Positions 55,136 through 64,000 of a stretch of DNA of 64,000 nt are shown piece by piece. The stretch comes from Hydrangea macrophylla. Taxonomy: Eukaryota > Streptophyta > Magnoliopsida > Cornales > Hydrangeaceae. How positions within the stretch are numbered: position 1 is the first letter of the stretch; each line of letters opens with the position of its first letter. Where the stretch lies: NCBI GenBank assembly GCA_033977485.1, contig CM066998.1, positions 56,014,274 through 56,078,273 of the forward strand. Direction: 5' to 3'. The notes beneath the pieces were generated by a model. The model saw nothing but the letters and a program-made list of their open reading frames with translations, was not told the DNA's origin and searched no databases. The position numbers and the translations under genes were made by a program.

Positions 55136-56880
55136 GACTCACACACCTATAGAAATAGAAGATATAGAAGAGACCATTCGACTGGTCTTACAAAATTAAT
55201 GATTACAAGCTTAGAATCAAGAATTGAGAAAGATTTGACCATAAATTGGTCAGATTATATCTTTGAAGAGAATTCACAAGAATTAAAAGATGTTGGCAGG
55301 AAAGAATTATCTGTACTGCCAGAGAATTCAATACAAGAAGTAGCACAAGATTCTTTATTGGAGATCAATTTAGAGTCAGATCAACAAAAGAGAATTACTT
55401 ATCTAAGTTCAAAACTTGGAAAATGTGACCAGTGTAAATTGGTCGAATTGTTGAGAGAATTTCGAGATTGCTTTGCTTGGGATTATGATGAATTAATAGG
55501 ACTCGAAAGAAGTTTGGTAGAGAATAAATTGCCTATCAAAGCTGGATATAAACCTGTAAAGCAACAACCTCGAAGGATGACACCAGAAGTCACAATGAAG
55601 ATTAAAGAAGAAATCGTAAGGTTGCTCAAGGCAGGATTCATTAGAACTGCCAGGTATGTTGAATGGCTTTCGAATGTTGTTCCAGTTACGAAGAAAAATG
55701 GTAAATTAAGAGTCTGCATTGATTATAGAAATCTTAATTTAGCCACACCTAAGGATGAATATCATATGCCAATAGTCAATTTATTAATTGATAGATCTGC
55801 TAGAAATACTATAATGTCTATGATGGATGGTCACTCAGGATATAATCAAATATGTATTGTTGAGGAAGACATTCATAAGACTACATTTAGGTGTCCAGGG
55901 AGTATAGGTACCTTCGAGTGGGTACAAATGCCTACTGGTTTGAAAAATGCAGGAGCTACTTATCAGAGGGCTATGAATGCTATTTTCCATGACATGATTG
56001 GAACATTTTTAGAATGTTATATAGATGACATAATTGTTAAATCTAAAACATTTGATGATCACCTCATGCATATGAAGTTAGCATTTGAAAGAATGAGATT
56101 TTTCAAGCTCAAATTAAATCCATTAAAATGTGCTTTTGGAGTTAGTACTAGAAACTTTCTAGGATATTTGGTGCATGAAAAAGGAATACAATTGGATAAG
56201 AATAAAGCTCAAGCAATTATTCAAAGTAAACCTCCTTCGACCAAAAAGGAATTGCAGAGATTCCTAGGATAGGTTAATTTCATTCGAAGGTTTATTTCCA
56301 ATACTGCTGGAAAAACTTTGATCTTTTCTCCTTTGTTAAAATTGAAGGATCATGAAGAGCTAAAGTGGGAAGATAAACATCAGACTGCCTTTCAAACCTT
56401 GAAGAATTATTTCCTGAAGCCACCAGTGATAATGCCTCCAGGAAGAGATAGGCCTATGAAGTTATATATCTCAGCAACAGAAGCATCAATTGGGTTCTTA
56501 TTAGCCCAGGATAATGATGATAAGAAAGAGCAAGCTGTGTATTACCTTAGTAGGTTTTTAAATCCTGTTGAGTGTAAGTATTCATTTATGGAAAAGCTAT
56601 GTTTATCCTTGTATTTTGCAGTAATGAAATTAAGATATTATCTTCTTCATACTGAAGTCTATGTGATTGTTAAGTTCGATTTAATCAAATATATGTTGAC
56701 TCGACCCATTCTGAGAAATCGAATTGGTAAATGGATTTTGGCTTTGTCAGAAATTTGTTTACTTTATGTACCACAAAAGGCAGTAAAAGGGCAAGCCTTA
56801 GCAGATTTTTTGGCTGATCATCCAAACTGCCTCAAAACAGAGGAAAATTATGAAATTGGACATATAACCATTAGTCCATG
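55136..56880 (+). pseudogene. Reverse transcriptase and first RNase H
   Basis: The frame 55115-56272 has the full reverse transcriptase order: RLLKAGFIRTARYVEWLSNVV, KKNGKLRVCIDYRNLN, MMDGHSGYNQI, TFRCPGSIGTFEWVQMP, the catalytic CYIDDIIVKS at about 56015, and TRNFLGYLVHEKGI. A TAG at 56270-56272 separates it from the connection domain (FIRRFISNTAGK) and RNase H (KLYISATEASIGFLLAQ, YYLSRFLNPVECKY, WILALSEICLLYVPQKAVKG). In the first RNase H the usual catalytic aspartate position reads ISATE. Confidence 0.85.
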
Positions 56881-57316
56881 AAAATTGTAGTTTGATGGTT
56901 CAAAAACTGAATTTGCTGCAGGTATTGGGTTCATTATTGAATCACCTGAGAAGGTTAAGACTAAACATGGTTATAAGCTTGATTCGAATCAGTGTACCAA
57001 TAATCAAATTGAGTATGAAGCTCTAATAATGGGTCTCGAAACCTTGTTAGATCTTAAAGCCACATTTGTGGATGTCTTTGGAGATTCTCAGTTGGTTATA
57101 AACCACATAAATGGGATATACAAATGTATGAGTAGTACATTGAAAATATATTATGATACTACAATGAATTTATTATCCAAATTTGATAATGTGAACCTGT
57201 TGCATATTCCTAGAAGTTTTAATGAAGAAGCCAATGACGTGGCTCAGAGGGCATCTAGATTTAGAACAAATATTAAGGATATTGAGAAGGAACAAGTTAT
57301 AGGAAATTATTACTAA
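56881..57316 (+). pseudogene. Second, cellular-type RNase H
   Basis: After a stop the frame reads FDGSKTEFAAGIGFIIESP, NNQIEYEALIMGL, VFGDSQLVINHING and RSFNEEANDVAQRAS. These are the D, E, D, D catalytic positions of the additional RNase H that Tat/Ogre elements acquired; all four are present. A TAG at 56888-56890 breaks its beginning. Confidence 0.8.
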
Positions 57317-58621
57317 TGTTTGTAGATAGATTACCTTTTGTTGATATCTCGAACATAGAAGTTCATGATGATTGGAGAAAAACAATAATCGATTATCTCT
57401 CAGAATTGAATGAAAAGCCCAGTCAAAGCATAAGATTGAAATCTGTCAATTACATTATGTATAATGAAAAGAGGAAGTGATGGGTTGTTGCTTGAATGCT
57501 TAAGTAATCTCGAAAGAATTGAGGCTATAGCTCAAATTCATGAAGGATTGTGTGGGGCTCATCAATCTGGGATTAAAATAAGGTGGTTACTTCGAAGGCA
57601 TAGCATTTATTGGCCAAATATTTTGAAAGATTGTATCGAGTTTGCCAAAAGATGTCAAGAATGTCAGAAACATGGTCCTTTGAAGCATTTACCTATTGTT
57701 GATCTCCAATATGTGGTAAAACCTTGGCCATTTAGAGGTTAGGCCATGGATGTGATAGGGAAAATCCGTCCTCCTTCTTCGAAAGGTCATGGATTCATCA
57801 TTGTAGCCACATATTATTTCACTAAATGGGTAGAAGCAGAACCTATGCATTCTGTGACCCAGGCAACAATCATCAAATTTCTAAAAAATACAGTTTACAG
57901 ATTTGGCATTCCTCAAACCATTGTATCTAATAATGCCTCTATATTTGAAGGGGATGTGATTGCTTTTGTAATTAAATTGGGGATCACAGTGTCAAAATCA
58001 ACCCCATACTATGCTTAATCTAATGGTTAGGCTGAAACCACCAACAAGGCTATAAAAGAAAATATGGCTAAAGTCATAAAAAATAATCCAAAGATATGGC
58101 ATGAGATTCTGCCAGAAGTTTTATGGGCATATAGAACTTCGAAGCGAACAAGTACAGGGGTGTCTCCTTATGCTTTAACTTTTGGTCATGAGGCAGTGCT
58201 GCCAATTGAGATAAAAGTTAATTCTCTTCGAATTATGAAGCAGAACCAATTATCTTTGGATGACTATCAAACATCAATGGCTATTGAATTGGAAGACATT
58301 AATGAAGAAAGAATCAAGGCTCTTAATAATATCCTGATACATAAAAGAATAACAGCAAAGGGGTATAATAAGAAAGTGCAACCAAGAACCTTTGATGAAG
58401 GAGATTTGGTTTGGAAAACAATATTGCCTATTGGATCTAAAGATCCAAAATATGGAAAATGGTTACCTAAGTGGGAAGGCCCATTCCAAATCCACAAAGT
58501 TTTTAAGGGTGGATTTTACTATTTGAAAAACTTGAATGGGTATGTCCACTTAAGGAAAATCAATGGTAGATTTCTTAAACAGTATTATCCCACTATTTGG
58601 GAAGCAAGAAATTTAGAATGA
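57317..58621 (+). pseudogene. Integrase
   Basis: The zinc-binding H-H-C-C module is readable (IHEGLCGAHQSG then CQECQKHG, 57535-57675). The core starts AMDVIGKIRPP at 57744 (first Asp), but the second catalytic position reads VSNNASIF where the family has S-D-N-G, so Asp became Asn. GXAETTNKAIKENM holds the Glu after stops at 58016 and 58027. The end (WEGPFQIHKVFKGGFYYL, GRFLKQYYP) is the usual C-terminal domain, no chromodomain. pol ends at 58621. Confidence 0.8.
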
Positions 58622-58790
58622 AAAATATAACATTCCAAAATAAGAACATACATTTCACATTAAAAAGTTGGATACAAAAAATCAGATTTTGGTAAATTAC
58701 AGGTTATGTTGGTACAATCTCCCATACCAGTTTTGTTATGAATTAGGCCTTTAACCTAAAATTATCCCAAGACCTAGTGTACAATTTTGA

Positions 58791-61674
58791 CTAACTAAGG
58801 ATGAATTTCTGCCTAGAGATTGACTCTTGGTTCTTCATAGGCTTCGATTCAAACTCTGTCTTCAAAACAAGAAGCTTTGCTTCAGCACCTTCTTGCTTGA
58901 TCTTCAGATTGGTCACTTCAGTCTCTGCAAGCTCGAGCTCCTTTTTTAATTTGTTCACTTTGACAGATAGTTTTTCAATGGCAGTGATGGTTTCATCAAA
59001 TTCTGCCAATGTTCGATCCATCTCGAGGGTCTTTTATGCAGTGTATTCCATGTCAACCTCTAATTTTTTCCTTTCTTCGATGACTATTTCCAACAAAAAG
59101 TAGTCAAAATCAAAAGTTGACATGACTGCAGAAATAGTCTCCTTGTCTGGAACAGAGATGTCAGAGCTATCTAACATGAATTGGCACATGGTCTCCATAG
59201 CTTTTTGTACTTCTTTGTCCTAAAAAATTTCAAATAAAACTTGACTGAAAAGTCTCAAGGTAGCAAGAGCAGCCACTGGGTCTATTGAGGGTACTTTCGG
59301 TTTGCTTCGACCTGTCATCTGTTGAAAGAATTCTTGAACATTGGTTGAAGCAGTGTCTCTCATCTTTAAAACATATTTCAGACTTTCTTTAAAGTCTTTT
59401 GTTTCCTCAGGAGTCAGATTGGGAGGGAGAGGCATGTGAAATTCCTCAGAACTTGAGACACCTAGGAAACCTGAGGTTTAAATGAGGTTGGTGCTGGAGC
59501 ATCTTTAGGATCAGAACTTGTGCTAGGCTTCAAAGGACCAGCTTCAGTCTCACGAACAGATTCAGTCTGATCAACAAAAGATAAACATTTATTTAGAATC
59601 TGTCTATCAGGAAAATCAAATATCAAAGAAGTTTTGAATGTTTTACCATTGGTTGGTATTCAAGTAATAAAGGTTGAGTGCCCAGTGGATGAGACTTCTG
59701 AACTTTTGGAATATCAGGACTCTAAGATGATGGTTCCGGAATTGTTTGTATCAACTCAGGTTCGGGTCCCACCTTCGAAATAGGGACTGCTAGAATAGGA
59801 ACTTCTTTGATGATTTCTGAACCAACAAGTGGTTCAATTGTTGTCTTGGCTTTTTCTTTCAAATCAATGAGGAGATTGGACTAGTGTCTGCCTCTTCTTC
59901 AGATTTAACGGTCTCAGATGCAAGAGGAGAACTGTCTACAGGAAGGATTAACTTTCTTTGGGTTTTGAAAGTGGTGGAGCAGGGATTGAAATCTTCGAAG
60001 CCTTTGAGGTAATTGGAATGCTTGGTTTGGTTTTTGAAGCTCTGGTTGTTGGTGAAGAGCCTTCACCAATTGACTTCCCTGTGTTGAATAATTCAAGACA
60101 ACAATAAGTCAAGGTTCTTTTTATCACCAAAGAGAAAAAGGATTGAATTGGTAATTTGTTTACCTTTTGACTTCGAATCAATGTACCTCAAGAGTTGGCA
60201 CTTGTCCATCTGCACTGACATCAAGTTTTCCTACCAACTTGAGAAGGCAGGTGTACAGTTTGTATAAACTAGTAGAGAGGTGAATTCTAAATTGCTAACC
60301 TTATTTTGATAAACTGCCAAAGCAGCAGTTATCACTATTTCTGGAATCCTCGAGGTTGTCTTGTAGGCCATAAGTATATTGGCTTGACTTCTTATTGGGA
60401 AAGGAATTGATTGGTCAACCTAAATTGTCTCGAAAACTGGTTAGGAAGATAGAGCTTGACATGGGATTTGACACTAAGAGCATTTCCAAGGAATAGATCT
60501 CTATTAATCAAGAAACTCTCCCATGCAGCTTTTAGTTCAACTGTACTTGCTGCTCTGTCCAGTATTTGACACAGCCAATTGTGGAAAAGAGGAGTTCTAT
60601 CTTCAGGATTATAGAGAACAGAAAATGGCTGAAATAGATTATTTGGCCTAATTGCTGGAATATTGAAAAAGAAGGTAAGAGACTCTTTGAAAGTTTGTTC
60701 AACATTTGGCAATAGGGCAAAGAAGATCCCATGTGAAACAGTGTTCTTTAAAGGTCCTAGATTGTGAATTTCTAAACATAAGCATATAGCCACAGTTCTA
60801 AAATCCAGAAAGTACCACCTTGAGTAGGAATGAAAGGGTCGAAACATAAATCAGAAAATGATTTGTAGAGAGATCCTAGAACGAAGGGAGCTAAAGCTAG
60901 TCTTCGACCAGCAGTTAGAGCTCTGGCAATATTGGAGAATTCGAGGACAACCCTTTGAGAAGAAGTGCAGAACAGATGCCTTGAGAGCTAGTACAGAAGG
61001 AAGCAATAATGCTCCTTATTTGTTACACCCCCTGATGACTTTTTATGAGCAGTTAGGAAATTAGTGTATCCTAATGACTTTGAATCGGTATTAATGATAG
61101 GACTATCAGATTCGACCATATAGGGATGAGCATCTTCTCCATGGGATAAAAACCCTAATAAGTGACAGATATCCAAGACAGTGGGACCTATTGGGCCAAA
61201 TCAAAAATGAAAGTGGTTGAAAATAGGGTTCCAAAAGCATAAGGCTCCAGCCAACAGGTTAGGACTGGCTTCGATGGGGTATTTGGAAAATTCAACGGTG
61301 TGATAAATCCCGGTGGCAATCAGGACTTCTCTCTTGTTTTTCAAAATTCTTTCTACCCACTCTGACCATTCTTTCGCAGGCTTAGGCCAATGTCTAAATC
61401 TCAACTCGGTTCTAGGGAGAGGTATTTCCCTTTGATAAGTCAAGTATTGCTGTCCTAACCTATGATAGTAGACATGGAGTTTAAGATTGGGAGTACTCAG
61501 ACAGGGACCTACGGCTATAGAAGATTCCTGGTTATGGAAAGTAATGGGAACAAGGATCTCATTGATCAGAGATGTTTCTTGCCCATTTGAATATCGCTTC
61601 TGTTCATCTTGAATGACTTTTTTGAAGTCATCACAGACTTTTTGAAGTTGAGTGTTGTCACTGGATGTTGCCAT
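58791..61674 (-). pseudogene. Antisense gene: plant mobile domain (PMD)-like protein with coiled-coil tail
   Basis: ATG 61674 (MATSSDNTQ) opens the frame on the strand opposite pol. The order is WPKPAKEWSEWVERILKNK, LLAGALCFWNPIFNHFHF, GPIGPTVLDICHLLGFLSHG (61130-61195), RALTAGRRLALAPFVLGSLY and GGTFWILELWLYAY (about 60800-60900). This matches the layout of the plant mobile domain ('aminotransferase-like'), known from MAIL1-type host proteins and from extra ORFs of Tat-lineage elements. A Pro/Ser/Thr-rich middle (59900-60180) and a coiled coil (IEKLSVKVNKLKKELELAET, 58790-59020) follow. In-frame TGA near 61198, TAGs near 60990 and 60775 and frame changes show decay. Confidence 0.65.
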
Positions 61675-61993
61675 TGTTGGAAGCGAAATAACCAGAACAA
61701 GTATGAGAGTAATTGCAATAAGGACAAAACACAAAGGAGATAGATAGAGGAATAGAAGAGTTTGCAGAAGTTAGAAGGTCTTTTCTTCTTGTGTCTTGAC
61801 TATTTATAGCCTTTGGTGATGTTTGGGAGGAGATGCATTCATTTAAGAAAGTAGCCGTTACAGTTGGTTTCTCATTTAGCCGTTATACCAAGTGAAAAGA
61901 CATACTGGTTGGAAATGAACCATTTCAGTTTGGTTAACACAAAAAATGAATTTTTAATAATTCATTGAATTAAGAAAAGAGTGCAAATTCAAA

Positions 61994-63475
61994 TTACAGA
62001 CATAATTGATAAAAGTGTGGAAATCCATAAGTCACAAGATTGTGAAACATAGCCCAATAATAAGCAAAATACTCTACTTCTAGTTCTATCTCGAGGCATA
62101 AATTCCTGGTTTGCAATGCCAATTCATCTTCACTTCGAAGAGTGAGATAAGTCTCCTTAAGTTGTTCTTCATATTGATTTAAGCGAGAGTTGATCCTGAA
62201 TAAGGCTTTGCGAAGCCCTCGAAGTTCCTTGGCTAATGGAGTTTTACCTCGAATAGATATGCCAGTGGCTTTGGCTTCATCTTTGAGATATGCAATTCGA
62301 CTTTCGAGGTCAGGCTTTGAATAATGGGAAACATTGCTTTCTTCATCAGAGTTTCCACAACCATAGATATATTTCTCTTTGAATTCTGAAACTTCATCAA
62401 GGAGTGCATTGGGGACTTCTTCAAAACTTTCATAAAGATCCATTAAGTAGTTCAAATGATGAATACTTTCTTGGTGATGAGAATACCATCTCACATGAGA
62501 AGCGAAGGTTCGAAGGGAGAAATCCATTTGGGTTCGAACAAGTGTTGAAATACTCCATTCGTGGCATAGGATGTGACAACTCCATTCAAAGTTAATTCGA
62601 GCCCTCGAATCTTGCAGAATGGAGAATGGGAGATGTGAAAAGGCAACTAGAAGCCTTTGAGCTTGGATGATCAAGTATGGAGAGGGTGACAGAATAGGAG
62701 GAGTGTGTTCGAATATGGGACCATTCCTGCAAAAATGCTCTAGCTTTAAGAGAGGATCACCAATGTCCTCAATTGGGTCCACTACTTGAACTTTGGTGTC
62801 TGGAAAACCTAGTACAGAATGATCTAAAAGAAGCACTCTTTCTTTATAATCTTTCTCAAAAAATTTGCATTTGGATAGAAAAGTTGAGGAGTAGTGCTCA
62901 TTGGAAAAATTTTCATGAGATGCTCTTACATATGTATGGATGGGGGGTCTGCCTTGAGGAATTAAGATATTACCTCTTTGAAGCCTTTTCCCAGGAAGAC
63001 TGGTTGAAGAGATCAACCAGGCATTAGAAAGACGGTTCGAAAATGGATAGTATGGTTTTGTTACCCTGCTTCGAATAACCCCTTCAGTTTCGGGATATTC
63101 AAAGTTTGGGTGAATAACTGAAGGTGCTGTAGTTGGTATTTCGAGCTTCATACCTTTGTAGTATCCTATCCCTTCACCATGGGAAATGGGTTGTTCCCAA
63201 GCAGGAGGAAAAGTTTGGTTATTATAGATTGATTTCGAAAAGCTCGAAGATGAATTTTGTCCTGATGAGGAAGCACTTGGTCGGTTTAGCATGTTATGCC
63301 ACTTTCCCCATTTCGAATAAGTAAAGGGTTCAGGAGGAATCTCAGGGGTATCCAAATTGGTTCGGGGAGGGGGGGGGGGGGGGATTTCAGGACGTTTGGT
63401 TGACAGCATCACTTCTTCGGGAAGATCTATAGGGAAGTAATCACTGGTATCGAATGAAGATTGAGAAGAAGACAT
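61994..63475 (-). CDS. Antisense gene 2: 494-residue unknown protein with C-terminal coiled coil
   Basis: ATG 63475 (MSSSQSSFDTSDYF) begins a frame open to 61994, by far the longest intact frame in the complex. The N-terminal third is Ser/Pro-rich, with a poly-proline run made by a C15 tract (63369-63383). The middle has aromatic-rich segments (HENFSNEHYSSTFLSKCKFF, RINFEWSCHILCHEWSIS). The C-terminus from about residue 395 is charged and helical (ESRIAYLKDEAKATG, LRGLRKALFRINSRLNQYEE), likely a coiled coil. I recognise no family. It lies between the 3' LTR and the PMD-like gene, same strand, 320 bp upstream of it. Confidence 0.55.
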   Translation of the reverse strand: MSSSQSSFDTSDYFPIDLPEEVMLSTKRPEIPPPPPPRTNLDTPEIPPEPFTYSKWGKWHNMLNRPSASSSGQNSSSSFSKSIYNNQTFPPAWEQPISHGEGIGYYKGMKLEIPTTAPSVIHPNFEYPETEGVIRSRVTKPYYPFSNRLSNAWLISSTSLPGKRLQRGNILIPQGRPPIHTYVRASHENFSNEHYSSTFLSKCKFFEKDYKERVLLLDHSVLGFPDTKVQVVDPIEDIGDPLLKLEHFCRNGPIFEHTPPILSPSPYLIIQAQRLLVAFSHLPFSILQDSRARINFEWSCHILCHEWSISTLVRTQMDFSLRTFASHVRWYSHHQESIHHLNYLMDLYESFEEVPNALLDEVSEFKEKYIYGCGNSDEESNVSHYSKPDLESRIAYLKDEAKATGISIRGKTPLAKELRGLRKALFRINSRLNQYEEQLKETYLTLRSEDELALQTRNLCLEIELEVEYFAYYWAMFHNLVTYGFPHFYQLCL

Positions 63476-63659
63476 GATTAACAAAGTAGATTCGAAGTGA
63501 CAAAGTTTGGGATTCAAGGATTAAGCAAATACAGCAGCTTGTGTGAAGATAAATGAAAGCTTGATCTTCAATTTAACTACAAAGAGAGGGGTGCATGAAA
63601 GTTTTAACTACCCAACATGATCTAACCACGATCACCATTATCTTTTTCGAATCAAAAGG

Positions 63660-63675
63660 AAAATGACGTGGGGGG
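63660..63675 (+). other. Polypurine tract before the 3' A-type LTR
   Basis: AAATGACGTGGGGGG ends immediately before TATCCAACC, the start of the LTR as defined by the match to 47585. Confidence 0.7.
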
Positions 63676-64000
63676 TATCCAACCAATGTGGAAGTGACAC
63701 GTGAGATTCGATGTGGCAGGGCAGTTGGTTGAAATGGATATAGCGCAGGAACAGTTATGAACAGTTTTGCTGACTCATTCTGTTCAAAATAGTTAACTGC
63801 GAAGGGACACGTGTTGATCATAGTGGAACAACTGAAAAAACAGGTGTCACTTCAAGAAAATGCCACGTGTAGGAGCAGTTACCAGTTTGAAAAGAAGAGG
63901 GAACATTCAAATAAGACTGTTGGGAGGCCTCGACGTTTATAAATAGAAGGATTTTGTATTCGAGAAGGGATCCTTCGATCAACATCAACATATAAATCTT
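63676..64000 (+). repeat. 3' A-type LTR, cut by the window end
   Basis: The first 325 bp of the LTR, matching 47585-47909 at roughly 95% by eye. It includes the TATAAATAGAAG box near 63939. The remainder and the target-site duplication lie beyond the window. Confidence 0.85.

Larger units (their letters stand above)
47585..64000 (+). mobile_element. Tat-lineage Ty3/gypsy retrotransposon complex, 3' end outside the window
   Basis: An A-type LTR at 47585 recurs at 63676, bracketing gag, protease, RT, RNase H, a second RNase H, integrase and two antisense genes. A second RNase H plus extra genes between pol and the 3' LTR are hallmarks of the Tat/Ogre/Retand lineage. The 5' side is a mosaic with an additional interior and a B-type LTR. 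The insertion truncates S-receptor kinase copy 2. Polyprotein stops and frameshifts make it non-autonomous now. Confidence 0.85.

Noticed and set aside
62404..63324. Plus-strand open frames in the 3' part of the Tat element
   Set aside because: They overlap the much longer intact minus-strand frame and show no family features.

Overview
The window is repeat-dense nuclear DNA of a flowering plant. The evidence is intron-bearing G-type lectin S-receptor kinase sequence, a plant tRNA-derived SINE, MULE, hAT, Ty3/gypsy and TRIM elements, and a retrotransposon with a plant mobile domain (PMD) gene. A eudicot is likely, but the sequence does not fix the species. All homology calls were made by reading; no search was run. 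Insertion boundaries rest on target-site duplications (TSDs) read base by base.

Layout. 1-5586: 3' part of a decayed Ty3/gypsy-type element ending in a 2.1 kb LTR. 5587-6985: a copia LTR scrap and MITEs. 7000-10532: a MULE with 9-bp TSD, a Ulp1-protease gene scrap and long GGT arrays. 10955-12420: a second MULE with CCA-rich and GGT-rich arms. 12431-14140: a MITE, a SINE, a retroposed sequence with an intact 225-codon ORF and a small TIR element. 15687-21364: a seven-exon S-receptor-like kinase gene whose kinase half is ruined. 22352-34315: a minus-strand chromovirus (Tekay-like Ty3/gypsy) with two LTRs, PBS, PPT and 5-bp TSD, nested in a MITE. 34444-41372: a hAT transposon with a BED/hATC transposase relic, interrupted by a 2.4 kb solo LTR. 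42681-44100: four MITEs. 44901-47572: a second, truncated S-receptor kinase copy carrying a non-autonomous hAT and a TRIM. 47585-64000 and beyond: a Tat-lineage Ty3/gypsy complex.

The last region is the most unusual. Downstream of a dual-RNase-H pol it carries two genes on the opposite strand: one is a PMD-type protein with a coiled-coil tail, the other a 494-residue unknown with an open frame. Its 5' side is a mosaic: an A-type LTR, a non-coding interior with a duplicated block and a minisatellite, a B-type LTR with a different U3, then gag-pol and an A-type 3' LTR. The two LTR types share only the last ~130 bp plus the primer-binding leader, which suggests recombination there.

No gene in the window looks fully functional as an ordinary host gene. 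The best host locus is the S-receptor kinase pair: copy 1 keeps an intact ectodomain exon and membrane segment, but the kinase has lost the beta-3 lysine, the APE glutamate and one splice donor, and the last exon has a stop and frameshift. Copies 1 and 2 are a ~29 kb-spaced duplication since filled with transposons.
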